DNA of 64,000 nt from positions 1,367,409 to 1,431,408 of the forward strand of contig CP071065.1 in NCBI GenBank assembly GCA_017164015.1, given 5' to 3'. Each line of letters opens with the position of its first letter. The first letter of the stretch is position 1. This stretch comes from Nostoc sp. UHCC 0702 (GTDB lineage Bacteria > Cyanobacteriota > Cyanobacteriia > Cyanobacteriales > Nostocaceae). Below are positions 23,851 through 32,863 of the stretch, piece by piece. The translations under genes and the position numbers were made by a program. The notes beneath the pieces are model-generated. The model did not search any database. It saw only the letters and a list, made by a program, of their open reading frames with translations, and was not told the DNA's origin.

Positions 23851-23996
23851 GTTTACTGAAGAAGGGATGAGGGGGATGTAGTTCGACTTCGCGGTAGTTG
23901 AGCGTAGTCGAAACTCACCAACCGGGAGATGAGGAGGACAAAGAGAATAATTTTTGCCTCCTGACAACTGACAACTGACAACTAACCACTGACAGA

Positions 23997-24470
23997 CTAC
24001 GCATCTTCAGGATTTAAGTGTCTTAACTCATCGGTGGTGTATGCTCCGATAGGACTCCAAAGTAGGTAGGGTATAAGTAATAGTGTTGCTAGCCCAGAAA
24101 TTGGCAAAACACATATTGCCAAAACAATGGCTGAACTTAGACCAATTAGCCCAATAATTTCCCCTGTCTTGAGGCTGCGGAACCTCAGCATTAAAGGTAT
24201 GTATGCAACAGTAATTATTTCTAGCAATAGGTATAGACCCATTAGCAGCCAAGTAACTACGCTTGCGGGATTTTTTTGCAAAACAATATTAGCTGAAGCG
24301 GCACCACAAATAAAAATTATAGTCCAAATCAGCGGGATAAACGGCTCAAAAATTAACCATCGAGGGCGACTCAACTGGGCGAACCATTTGACATCGCGGG
24401 GTGTGATGAAAAAACTAGCGATCGCAACTAAGAATGTTACAGCCCCTATAACCATCCAAGATGAAATCAT
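23997..24470 (-). CDS. tspO: TspO/MBR family protein, copy 1
   Basis: 157 residues with five predicted membrane helices. TspO-type motifs include KWFAQLSRPRW, PLIWTIIFICGAASANIV, WLLMGLYLLLEIITVAYIPLM and LLIPYLLWSPIGAYTT. TspO proteins bind tetrapyrroles and related ligands and act in stress and light responses. An ungapped paralogue of the same length (roughly 60% identical by eye) lies at 30961-31434, so the two genes bracket the mys cluster. Both point left. Confidence 0.88.
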   Translation of the reverse strand: MISSWMVIGAVTFLVAIASFFITPRDVKWFAQLSRPRWLIFEPFIPLIWTIIFICGAASANIVLQKNPASVVTWLLMGLYLLLEIITVAYIPLMLRFRSLKTGEIIGLIGLSSAIVLAICVLPISGLATLLLIPYLLWSPIGAYTTDELRHLNPEDA

Positions 24471-24976
24471 ACTTACACTACGTCTGTGTCTTTTGTCAAT
24501 TCCTACACTGCAAGTTTGACAATTTAGGGTCTATGTTTAATCAGTCCTTGGTTTGAATTTCAGTACATCATTACATATAGCGGCGGACGGACATCGAAGA
24601 CAGATTGATCAGCTAGCTGTAATGCTTGTCATATAGGCTTTTTATCCTTGTTCCCTGCTATATATTATTTGATTTTTAAGTAAAAGTACTCAATTATATC
24701 AAGTTCGGCTAATTACTTACGATCTAGTCGGTTTGCTTGGTAATAGGTAATGGGTAATGGGTAATAGGTAATACTCAAAACCAATTACCAATTACCAATT
24801 ACCAATACTTCGGCTTACCTCGACTTCGCTACTTCGACTGCGCTCAGCACAAGTCGGTACAAGTGCGAGAGTACAAGTTCCCAATTACCGACCTCCACAG
24901 ATATCATAAGTGTTTAAACGGACATGATATGAAATCTCTTTTGGGCCGATCTGGCTGTTCAGGAGATATATGTAGT
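24471..24976. other. Intergenic region upstream of the mys leader
   Basis: No gene. 24740-24815 contains a dispersed repeat made of GGTAATGG and CAATTACC words (GGTAATACTCAAAACCAATT) that recurs at 60118-60190. 24815-24880 carries a CGACTTCG/CGAAGTCG-type repeat remnant related to that at 23885-23915. Confidence 0.6.
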
Positions 24977-25005
24977 TTGTCAATAAGCATTCATACTTAT
25001 ATAGT
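24977..25005 (+). promoter_or_regulatory. Candidate sigma-70-type promoter far upstream of mysA
   Basis: TTGTCA (24977-24982), a 17-bp spacer, then TATAGT (25000-25005). It is close to consensus and points toward mysA, 1.13 kb away, with both leader copies in between. Prediction only. Confidence 0.35.
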
Positions 25006-25199
25006 AAAAAATCATACTTAGCTTATAAAACTAGCAAAATTCTAAAACTGTATATCTATCGTTTGAAATGTGCCTTTAGTATAGGTGCATTAATTTCCGA
25101 ACAATGCTATGTTTAGAAACGTAAATAAAATGTGAAGCGTTTTAAGCAGGTAAAATAACTGCTCAGGGTTGCTTCCCGCCCGTTAACCCATGCGCTAAA

Positions 25200-25575
25200 A
25201 GTCCGTAACTTCCTAGGACTACATCTACTGCTAACGCTTTAAAAATGAGAGACAATTCATGAAACTTCATTTATTCGGATTTTTAGGAGCCATAGGCTTC
25301 AAAAAAGACCCCTGACATCTCTGCTGCGCTTGCGAAAGTAGATGCGTTGAATATTTAGCGCTCTATTTTGCTATGCCTAACTTTTTAAATATCATTAAAA
25401 GCTCTGAGACATACCTCTTTTTCCTATTGAATGAGAGCGATTTCAGATGCAATATATTTTTGGCTAAGTATGCTTTTGTTAAAAGTGACTTAACTTCTAA
25501 CCGAATCAGAAAAAGAAAGCAACTTGGCTTCATGTTCGCATAACCTTTTATTGCACATAAAGGATAAAAATAATG
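25200..25575 (+). promoter_or_regulatory. mysA leader, copy 1 (diverged duplicate ending in a dead start codon)
   Basis: Collinear with 25780-26140 at an offset of about 565-580 bp. Shared landmarks: a 21-nt hairpin at its start (AGTCC...GGACT, 25200-25220), GAGAGA near 25250, TGCTGCGCTTGCGAAAGTA at 25322, CCTCTTTTT at 25414, GCGATTTCA, ACTTCTAACC, and finally AATAATGA with ATG at 25573. Reading from that ATG gives only M-N-T-V-stop. It appears to be an ancient tandem duplicate of the mysA 5' region. Confidence 0.75.
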
Positions 25576-25779
25576 AACACTGTTTAGACAAGTTTAAACC
25601 CATTGAAATAAAGCCTCATAGAGATAAATCACTTGTTTTGATAGAAAATTACGAAAATCAGGTGCAAGAATTTGCAAATAATGGTATGTTGAGAATTGTA
25701 AACAAAATCTTAAGCGCTTTCATCAGTCAGACAGTTTCTCTCACTTAGTTGCAATTCATTTTATTATTCATTTGCTAGA
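25576..25779. other. Spacer between the two mysA leader copies
   Basis: A 74-codon frame spans 25524-25748, but it begins with TTG inside the leader and has no ribosome-binding site or recognisable motif. I see no clear similarity to the mysA 5' coding sequence. Probably non-coding. Confidence 0.4.
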
Positions 25780-26137
25780 AGTTCCTAATTTTCAGGGACT
25801 ACACCTAGTTTTAACACTTTGGAAGTGAGAGAAAATCTATTAAGTCTTTCTGACTGTGTTTGCAGAAACATTAAGTTTCAGCAAATACTTATAAAATTTT
25901 TGCTGCGCTTGCAAAAGTTAATGTGCTAAAGCCTAGCACTACATATTCACATGCTTAAAATTGCGATTTTCATCAAATATATTGAGAAAATGCCTCTTTT
26001 TAATATTTGATTGGAGGCGTTTCAATTATTGGGAATTTTTAGCAAAGCATGTAATTCTAGAAGTTACATCACTTCTAGCTGAACTGAACACACCAATCAA
26101 CTCTGTACTGCTATTTTTTAACCAAAGGGAAAGAATA
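25780..26137 (+). promoter_or_regulatory. mysA leader, copy 2 (functional position)
   Basis: Begins with a hairpin AGTTCC...GGGACT (25780-25800) that pairs as well as the copy 1 hairpin despite base changes. It continues with TGCTGCGCTTGCAAAAGTTA (25901), CCTCTTTTT (25993), GGCGTTTCA and ACTTCTAGC, and ends AAGGGAAAGAATA before the mysA ATG. Likely a long, conserved 5' untranslated region. Confidence 0.65.
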
Positions 26138-27373
26138 ATGAGCATCGTCCAAGCAAAGTTTGAAGCTTCTGCAAATGCCTTTCATGTTGAAGGTTATGAA
26201 AAGATTGAGTACGATTTAGTTTATGTAAATGGAGTTTTTGATATTAAAAATCAAGAACTAGCAGATGCATACAGAAGTTTTGGTCGCTGCTTGGCCGTTG
26301 TAGATGCTAACGTTAGCCGTCTGTACGGTACTCAGATTCAGGAATATTTCCAATATTACGGGATTGATTTAACACTTTTTCCGATTACTATTACAGAACC
26401 AAACAAAACTATCCAAACTTTTGAGACAGTTATAGATGCGATCGCAGATTTCAAATTAGTTCGCAAAGAGCCAGTTTTAGTAGTAGGCGGCGGTTTAATC
26501 ACGGATGTTGTCGGTTTTGCTTGCTCTACTTACCGCCGTCGCAGCAATTATATCCGTATTCCTACAACTTTAATTGGTTTAATTGATGCCAGCGTAGCCA
26601 TCAAAGTCGCAGTTAACCATAAAAAACTGAAAAACCGTTTGGGTGCTTATCATGCTTCCAAAAAGGTTTTCTTAGACTTCTCTTTGTTGCGGACTTTGCC
26701 TACAGACCAAGTGCGTAACGGCATGGCAGAATTAATCAAAATCGCTGTAGTTGGTCACAAAGAAGTATTTGAGTTGTTGGAAAAGTACGGCGAAGAACTG
26801 TTACGCACTCACTTTGGTAATATTGACGCAACTCCAGAAATTCAAGAAGTAGCTCATGAAGTGACTTACAAAGCCATCAAAAAGATGCTGGAGTTGGAAG
26901 TACCTAACCTGCATGAGTTAGACCTAGATAGAGTAATTGCTTACGGTCATACTTGGAGTCCGACTTTGGAACTTGCACCCCTCGTACCGATGTTCCACGG
27001 ACATGCAGTCAACATTGATATGGCCTTATCTGCAACGATCGCAGCTAAACGAGGTTATATTACCACCCAAGAACGCGATCGCATTTTAGGCTTGATGAGT
27101 CGTATCGGTTTAGCACTCGACCATCCTTTGTTGGATGCAGAACTTTTATGGCGTGCTACCAAGTCTATCAGTCTTACCCGTGATGGTTTACAAAGAGCCG
27201 CCATGCCAAGACCCATTGGTGAGTGCTTCTTTGTCAACGACTTCACAGAAGAAGAATTAGCAGAAGTTTTGGCTGAACACAAAGAACTTTGCATCACCTA
27301 TCCTCGTGGTGGCGAGGGTGTAGAGATGTACCCAGCTACCGCGCCCAAAGAACTAGTCGGGAGTGCAAAATAA
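26138..27373 (+). CDS. mysA: Desmethyl-4-deoxygadusol synthase (DHQ synthase-like), MAA biosynthesis
   Basis: 411 residues from ATG 26138, with AAGGGA upstream. A sugar-phosphate cyclase of the dehydroquinate synthase superfamily: NAD-binding [42 protein letters not shown], and the metal-ligand histidine region [20 protein letters not shown] with [11 protein letters not shown]. The cyanobacterial enzyme (Ava_3858 type) converts sedoheptulose 7-phosphate to desmethyl-4-deoxygadusol. An in-frame N-terminal extension to 25961 is leader sequence, not protein. First gene of mysABCD; the mysB start overlaps its stop (TAATG). Confidence 0.95.
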   Translation: MSIVQAKFEASANAFHVEGYEKIEYDLVYVNGVFDIKNQELADAYRSFGRCLAVVDANVSRLYGTQIQEYFQYYGIDLTLFPITITEPNKTIQTFETVIDAIADFKLVRKEPVLVVGGGLITDVVGFACSTYRRRSNYIRIPTTLIGLIDASVAIKVAVNHKKLKNRLGAYHASKKVFLDFSLLRTLPTDQVRNGMAELIKIAVVGHKEVFELLEKYGEELLRTHFGNIDATPEIQEVAHEVTYKAIKKMLELEVPNLHELDLDRVIAYGHTWSPTLELAPLVPMFHGHAVNIDMALSATIAAKRGYITTQERDRILGLMSRIGLALDHPLLDAELLWRATKSISLTRDGLQRAAMPRPIGECFFVNDFTEEELAEVLAEHKELCITYPRGGEGVEMYPATAPKELVGSAK

Positions 27374-28212
27374 TGTCTAGCGTAATTGCAAAACCGACAG
27401 CTAGACCTGTGACACCGTTGGGAATCTTGACAAAGAAGCTAGAAGCTGCTGTACAAGAGATCAATCAACGCGCAGATTTACCAGCGGAACTAGTAGCTAA
27501 TATCAAGCAAGCATGGCGTTTGGCAGCAGGTCTAGATCCTTACTTAGAAGAATATACCACTCAAGAATCAGCTGCCTTAGCTGCATTAGCCCAAACAACA
27601 GCAACAGAAGCCTGGGGTGAACACTTTACAGAAGGCACAACTGTACGACCTTTAGAACAAGAAATGCTATCTGGTCATATAGAAGGACAAACCCTAAAAA
27701 TGTTTGTTCACATGACCAAAGCCAAAAAAGTGCTAGAAATCGGCATGTTCACAGGTTATTCTGCACTAGCGATGGCAGAAGCGTTACCTGCGGATGGACT
27801 TTTGGTTGCTTGTGAAGTAGACCCTTACGCGGCTGAAGTGGGACAAACTGCTTTCAATCAATCTCCTGACGGTGCAAAAATTCGCATCGAATTAGGTTCA
27901 GCTTTAGAAACCTTGGAGAAATTGGCTGAGGCTGGAGAATCCTTTGACTTAGTATTTATCGATGCCGATAAAAAAGAGTACATAGCGTATTTCCAAATCC
28001 TGCTAGATACCAATTTGCTAGCACCATCTGGATTTATCTGCGTTGATAATACATTGCTGCAAGGGGAGGTATATTTACCTGCACAAGAACGCAGCGTTAA
28101 CGGCGAAGCGATCGCGCAATTTAATCGTACCGTAGCTCTTGACCCGCGTGTAGAACAGGTAATATTGCCGCTGCGAGATGGCTTAACAATTATCCGCAGA
28201 GTAAATCCGTAA
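27373..28212 (+). CDS. mysB: O-methyltransferase making 4-deoxygadusol
   Basis: 279 residues from ATG 27373, overlapping the mysA stop by one base (TAATG). SAM-binding motif I is VLEIGMFTGYSALAMAEAL, followed by VACEVDPYAAEVGQTAF and LVFIDADKKEYIAYFQ, typical of CCoAOMT-like enzymes. It methylates desmethyl-4-deoxygadusol to 4-deoxygadusol, the common mycosporine core. Translational coupling with mysA suggests matched amounts. Confidence 0.95.
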   Translation: MSSVIAKPTARPVTPLGILTKKLEAAVQEINQRADLPAELVANIKQAWRLAAGLDPYLEEYTTQESAALAALAQTTATEAWGEHFTEGTTVRPLEQEMLSGHIEGQTLKMFVHMTKAKKVLEIGMFTGYSALAMAEALPADGLLVACEVDPYAAEVGQTAFNQSPDGAKIRIELGSALETLEKLAEAGESFDLVFIDADKKEYIAYFQILLDTNLLAPSGFICVDNTLLQGEVYLPAQERSVNGEAIAQFNRTVALDPRVEQVILPLRDGLTIIRRVNP

Positions 28213-28226
28213 TTGCCTGGTTTTTT

Positions 28227-29621
28227 ATGGCACAATCTATTTCTTTTTCTTCCACACCTGCTACACCGTCTGTTCCTTCACAAAGCAAAATAGCCGCTAT
28301 TTTCCCCAACATAGGGACATTGACTTTGCTTTTACTAGCATTGCCAATTAATGCCAGCATCGTTTTTTTATCTTTGCTGTGGCGTGCTATTTTGCGTCCT
28401 TTCCTACCTCCAGCCGTCAAAGCTGGAAATCCGAAAAACGTCCTGATCAGTGGTGGTAAAATGACCAAAGCTTTACAACTAGCAAGGTCATTTCACGCCG
28501 CTGGACATCGAGTCGTTTTGTTGGAAACTCATAAATACTGGTTAACAGGACATCAATTTTCCCAGGCGGTAGATAAATTTTACACAGTTCCCGCCCCCCA
28601 GGAAAACCCAGAAGGTTATACCCAGGCTTTAGTAGATATCATCAAACAAGAAAACATTGATATCTACATTCCTGTCACCAGTCCTGTAGGAAGCTATTAC
28701 GACTCCCTAGCAAAACCAGAGTTATCGCGTTATTGCGAAGTATTTCACTTTGACGCAGATATTACCCAGATGCTAGATGATAAATATGCCCTTGCTGAAA
28801 CTGCGCGATCGCTTGGTTTATCAGTACCTAAATCTTTCCAAATCACCTCTGCTGAACAAGTCTTAAATTTTGACTTTTCTGGTGAAACTCGTAAATACAT
28901 CCTCAAAAGCATACCTTACGACTCAGTGCGGCGTTTGGATTTAACCAAACTTCCCTGTGCGACACCAGAAGAAACAGCAGCATTCGTCAGAAGTTTACCC
29001 ATCAGTCCCGAAAAGCCGTGGATCATGCAAGAATTTATTCCTGGTAAGGAATTTTGCACCCATAGCACTGTCCGAAATGGTGAATTGAGATTACATTGCT
29101 GTTGTGAATCTTCAGCGTTTCAAGTCAACTATGAAAACGTTGAAAATCCTCAAATCTTGGAATGGGTGAAGCATTTTGTCAAGGAACTGAAACTCACAGG
29201 ACAGATTTCCTTTGACTTTATCCAAGCTGAGGATGGCACAGTTTATGCTATAGAGTGCAACCCGCGTACTCACTCAGCAATTACTACTTTCTACGACCAT
29301 CCCCAGGTTGCAGAAGCTTACCTTAGTAAAGAAGCAACAGCTGAAACTTTACAGCCACTACCCACAAGCAAACCCACCTATTGGACTTATCATGAAGTCT
29401 GGCGTTTGACTGGTATCCGTTCTTTCACGCAATTGAAAACATGGATTTGGAATATTTGGCGCGGGACTGATGCAATTTATAAATTAGATGACCCGTTACC
29501 ATTTTTAATGGTGCATCACTGGCAAATTCCCCTGTTGTTGCTGAAGAATTTGCGTCGACTCAAAGGTTGGACGCGGATAGATTTCAACATCGGGAAGCTG
29601 GTGGAATTGGGGGGGGATTGA
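28227..29621 (+). CDS. mysC: ATP-grasp ligase forming mycosporine-glycine
   Basis: 464 residues starting 14 bp after mysB. A hydrophobic N-terminal helix (IGTLTLLLLALPINASIVFL) suggests membrane association. The ATP-grasp part has KNVLISGGKMTKALQLAR, QMLDDKYALAETARSLG, YILKSIPYDSVRR and IQAEDGTVYAIECNPRTHS (metal-binding Glu/Asn). MysC phosphorylates 4-deoxygadusol and couples glycine to it. ATG 28227 gives the expected MAQSISFSS N-terminus. Confidence 0.95.
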   Translation: MAQSISFSSTPATPSVPSQSKIAAIFPNIGTLTLLLLALPINASIVFLSLLWRAILRPFLPPAVKAGNPKNVLISGGKMTKALQLARSFHAAGHRVVLLETHKYWLTGHQFSQAVDKFYTVPAPQENPEGYTQALVDIIKQENIDIYIPVTSPVGSYYDSLAKPELSRYCEVFHFDADITQMLDDKYALAETARSLGLSVPKSFQITSAEQVLNFDFSGETRKYILKSIPYDSVRRLDLTKLPCATPEETAAFVRSLPISPEKPWIMQEFIPGKEFCTHSTVRNGELRLHCCCESSAFQVNYENVENPQILEWVKHFVKELKLTGQISFDFIQAEDGTVYAIECNPRTHSAITTFYDHPQVAEAYLSKEATAETLQPLPTSKPTYWTYHEVWRLTGIRSFTQLKTWIWNIWRGTDAIYKLDDPLPFLMVHHWQIPLLLLKNLRRLKGWTRIDFNIGKLVELGGD

Positions 29622-29720
29622 GGGATTTGCCTCACGCAAAGACGCAAAGACGCAAAAAGGAAGTTTTTCTCTGTGTCTTTGTGGCTTTGTGGTTTATTTA
29701 TAACTTTAGGTAGATGAATT
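29622..29720. repeat. mysC-mysD spacer with CGCAAAGACG-type repeat
   Basis: Contains CACGCAAAGACGCAAAGACG, then CTGTGTCTTTGTGGCTTTGT, a dispersed cyanobacterial intergenic repeat also seen near 38360-38440 and 39755. It separates mysD from the tightly packed mysABC and may carry processing or termination signals. Confidence 0.65.
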
Positions 29721-30773
29721 ATGTCAGTACTTCGTATTATTCATTTAGTTGGGTCAGCAGACAATGAATTTTATTGTAATTTGTCACGTCTTTATGCTCA
29801 AGACTGTTTAACAGCAACGGCAGATCCATCGCGCTATGACTTTCAGATTGCATACATCACACCTGACGGCCAGTGGCGATTTCCTCGTTCTCTCAGTCGA
29901 GAAGATATTGCTGTCAGCAAACCGATTCCTTTGTTTGAGGCTATAGAGTTGATCACAAAGCAAAACATTGACCTTGTGTTACCACAAATGTTTTGTATTC
30001 CTGGAATGACTCACTACCGGGGTTTATTTGACCTACTTAAGATTCCTTACATCGGCAATACTGCGGATCTCATGGCAATAACGGCGCACAAAGCCAGAAC
30101 TAAAGCAATTGTCGAAGCAGCAGGGGTGAAAGTGCCTCGTGGAGAACTACTCCGCAAAGGTGACGTTCCGACAATTACACCTCCAGCAATCATCAAACCT
30201 GTAAATTCTGACAACTCTTTAGGAGTGACCTTAGTCAAAGAGGCTTCTGATTATGACGCTGCTCTCAAGCAAGCATTTGAATATGCAGATGAGGTGATTG
30301 TAGAAACATTCATCGAAGTCGGTCGCGAAGTCAGATGTGGTATCATTGTCAAAGATGGAGAGCTAGTGGGTTTACCCCTTGAAGAGTATCTGCTAGACCC
30401 CCAAGAGAAACCCATCCGCAAGCATACTGATAAACTTCTACAATCGGACGATGGTGATTTGCGTTACGCCGCTAAAGATAATATCAAGTCTTGGATTGTA
30501 GACCCTAACGACCCGATCACCCAAACAGTTCAGCAAATAGCTAAGAAGTGTCATCAGGCTTTGGGTTGTCGCCACTACAGTTTATTTGACTTCCGCATCG
30601 ACCCAATGGGACAACCTTGGTTTTTAGAAGCTGGGCTGTATTGTTCTTTTGCCTCCACAAGTGTGATATCCTCTATGGCGAAAGCAGCGGGAATTCCTCT
30701 AAATGAGTTATTAATAACGGCTATCAATGAAACTTTAGGCACTAATCAAAAGGCGATCGCTTATAGTAGGTAA
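29721..30773 (+). CDS. mysD: D-Ala-D-Ala ligase-like enzyme making disubstituted mycosporines
   Basis: 350 residues. ATP-grasp/Ddl pattern: DLVLPQMFCIPGMTHYRGLFD, ITAHKARTKAIVEAAGVKVP, PAIIKPVNSDNSLGVTLVKE, EVIVETFIEVGREVRCGIIV and SLFDFRIDPMGQPWFLEAGL. MysD adds a second amino acid (Ser, Thr or others) to mycosporine-glycine to give shinorine or porphyra-334 type products; specificity cannot be read from the sequence. It follows mysC by 99 bp. Confidence 0.94.
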   Translation: MSVLRIIHLVGSADNEFYCNLSRLYAQDCLTATADPSRYDFQIAYITPDGQWRFPRSLSREDIAVSKPIPLFEAIELITKQNIDLVLPQMFCIPGMTHYRGLFDLLKIPYIGNTADLMAITAHKARTKAIVEAAGVKVPRGELLRKGDVPTITPPAIIKPVNSDNSLGVTLVKEASDYDAALKQAFEYADEVIVETFIEVGREVRCGIIVKDGELVGLPLEEYLLDPQEKPIRKHTDKLLQSDDGDLRYAAKDNIKSWIVDPNDPITQTVQQIAKKCHQALGCRHYSLFDFRIDPMGQPWFLEAGLYCSFASTSVISSMAKAAGIPLNELLITAINETLGTNQKAIAYSR

Positions 30774-30960
30774 TATCTAAGTATAATCTACCTCCAAGGA
30801 AGCTGAGAATATGAGATTTTTCGTTTTGCCCTACTCCCCTATAGCCAGGATTCGAGTATTCAAAACGACTTGACAAACATCCTCCGAGGCTTTGCAAGCA
30901 TACAAATTGCGATCGCGCTCTTGGGGGCGCATTGCTTCCAGTACTGTATTAGTTTATAAG

Positions 30961-31434
30961 TTAAGCATCTTGAGGATTTAGGCGAGCCATTTCCCAAGTT
31001 GTGTAAGTGCCTATGGGACTCCACAGTAAATAAGGAACTAATAATAGTGCTGCCCAACCGGAAATAGTTAAGACTATAAGTGTCAAAAAAGCACCTATAA
31101 TGAAACCTGTACCACCAATAATTGTGCCTGCTTTCAAGCTGCGAAGCCTGAACATTAAAGGTGTGTAGGCAATAGTCACAATTTCTAAAAGTAGGTATAA
31201 ACCTATTATTAACCACGTTGTAGTGGTTCCTGGGTTTTTTTCCCAAACAATATAAGCTGACCAAGCAGCACAAATAAATATTACAGTCCAGATGACGGGA
31301 ATGGCTGCTTCAAAAGTTAGCCAATTTGGTCTTTGTAGACGTTTGAACCACTTGCGATCGCTCGGCGTAATCAAGTTAGCTCCCAAGGCAACTATAAAAG
31401 CTACACCTCCAATCACCATCCAAGATTTAATCAT
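30961..31434 (-). CDS. tspO: TspO/MBR family protein, copy 2
   Basis: 157 residues from ATG 31434 (an upstream frame extension to 31503 is not conserved with copy 1). Five membrane helices with KWFKRLQRPNW, PVIWTVIFICAAWSAYIVW and LLVPYLLWSPIGTYTTWEM. It aligns without gaps to the gene at 23997-24470. It faces mysD convergently, with 187 bp between the stops. Confidence 0.88.
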   Translation of the reverse strand: MIKSWMVIGGVAFIVALGANLITPSDRKWFKRLQRPNWLTFEAAIPVIWTVIFICAAWSAYIVWEKNPGTTTTWLIIGLYLLLEIVTIAYTPLMFRLRSLKAGTIIGGTGFIIGAFLTLIVLTISGWAALLLVPYLLWSPIGTYTTWEMARLNPQDA

Positions 31435-31780
31435 ACACTTTATCCTTTGCGTTGACTCGTAGAGGCTTGTCGTTACACATCGCTGCTTTTGTTTAAATAT
31501 CACTCTTGATAGTGCGATTTTGTCAATTTAATTGCTAATTACTCATCACCCCTGAGTTTGATCAATTAATATCATTTGGCAGGATTTTAAAAATCGGTAG
31601 ACAAAAGTTAGTTGTTAGTTCTCAGTTGTCAGTTGTCAGTTGTTAGTTGTTATTCTTCCCCTGCGCTAAGTATTCCCTAAGATTGCCAGATGATTCTGCC
31701 CAAAGATGGGGGTATACAGTTAGCTGTGGGAATATTCTTAAAAACTGGGGATATTGTGATTAGTCAGGGTGTAAATTAAT

Positions 31781-32302
31781 ATGCAAAGTGAATCAGAAGT
31801 GCGATCGCTAGCACCAGCAACTCAAGGAATTGGTAATACTATTCGCTTCACAGGCTGGATTGCTTTCTGGCTACAATTGGGACTTGGAGTGGTTTCTGGT
31901 ATAGCTTTGTTATTTGCTGCTACTGGCCGTGGTTTTGCCGATCAACCAAATGCCGGTCTTGGCGTTGGCATATTTTGGGCTGTATGCGGAGTTTTATTGC
32001 TATTATTCAATATTTATTGGGATTTTCGTTACACTCGCATAGGTAAAAAATTAGCAAATCCTAATCCGGCTCTGCATCTTAGTAAGGCAGATACAACTAA
32101 AGCTATTCGATTGGGAATAATTGTAAGTTTAGTAGGGATATTATTAACACTGTTGGGTGCTGGAGCAACCTTAGCAGTACTGATAGCAAAATCTATATCC
32201 CAACCCCCCGGAGTAGCAATTACTGACCCAAACAAAATTAGGGAGCAACGCGATTTTCTGAAGTCGGATTTTAAACGAGCCATCGCTAAAATATCTAGTT
32301 AA
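31781..32302 (+). pseudogene. DUF3611 family protein, 5' fragment
   Basis: About 150 residues of the DUF3611 membrane protein (IRFTGWIAFWLQLGLGVVSG, IFWAVCGVLLLLFNIYWDF, AIRLGIIVSLVGILLTLLGA), then SQPPGVAITDPNKI, after which the frame runs into unrelated sequence (REQRDFLKSDF to a stop). The missing C-terminus is found 1.66 kb downstream at 33899-34016, so the gene has been split by an insertion. A truncated protein with three membrane helices could still be made. Confidence 0.85.
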
Positions 32303-32863
32303 ATACAATAGAGATAAATAGCATTGGCTCTCAAAAGCATTGATAAATCACGCTTAGGAGCAATTCATTAAGTTTTATTGCTTATTTCTTACTGCTGCTA
32401 AATTCCATAAATAAAACCCTCATAAACACTATGAAGGCTATCAGATGCAATTTTACTAAAAATAAATCTTGGGGGAGCTATAAATGTAGTGTAATGATAC
32501 AGACGTTACATTTACATAAGCCATCGCCTCCGAGCGAGTTGTAATTAATCGTTTGGTTCTAAAAGCTTGCCCAAAGGGCTTGAACCTTTAGTCTCTTAAC
32601 CGAAAGTTTCTCACAATTGGCGACATTGAAATTAAGCTGCGATCGCGTTTGCATAGATGTTAACTAATGCCGATTAATTAATAATCATGAAATTACTTAT
32701 GGAATAGAGCGTTTTAAGAAAGCCTTGTAAGTCTTGGGAATTGATTGACTCGCCGAAAAGCGCTATTGATAAGGGTTATGGAGAGGAGCGACCTAGAAAC
32801 TTCCTTGCGAAGTCGAGGCTAGGGAGTTTTTTGATAATTTTTAATTCATTAACAGTGTACTCG
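32303..32863. other. Non-coding part of the insertion
   Basis: 561 bp with no gene. AT-rich, with one HIP1-like site near 32640 and a GC-richer patch (CCTAGAAACTTCC...GGCTAGGGAGTTTTTT, 32789-32832) that could be a terminator or repeat end. Nothing else seen. Confidence 0.5.

Noticed and set aside
25524-25748. 74-codon frame between the two mysA leader copies
   Set aside because: Starts with TTG inside the duplicated leader, has no ribosome-binding site or motif; the leader duplication explains the region better.
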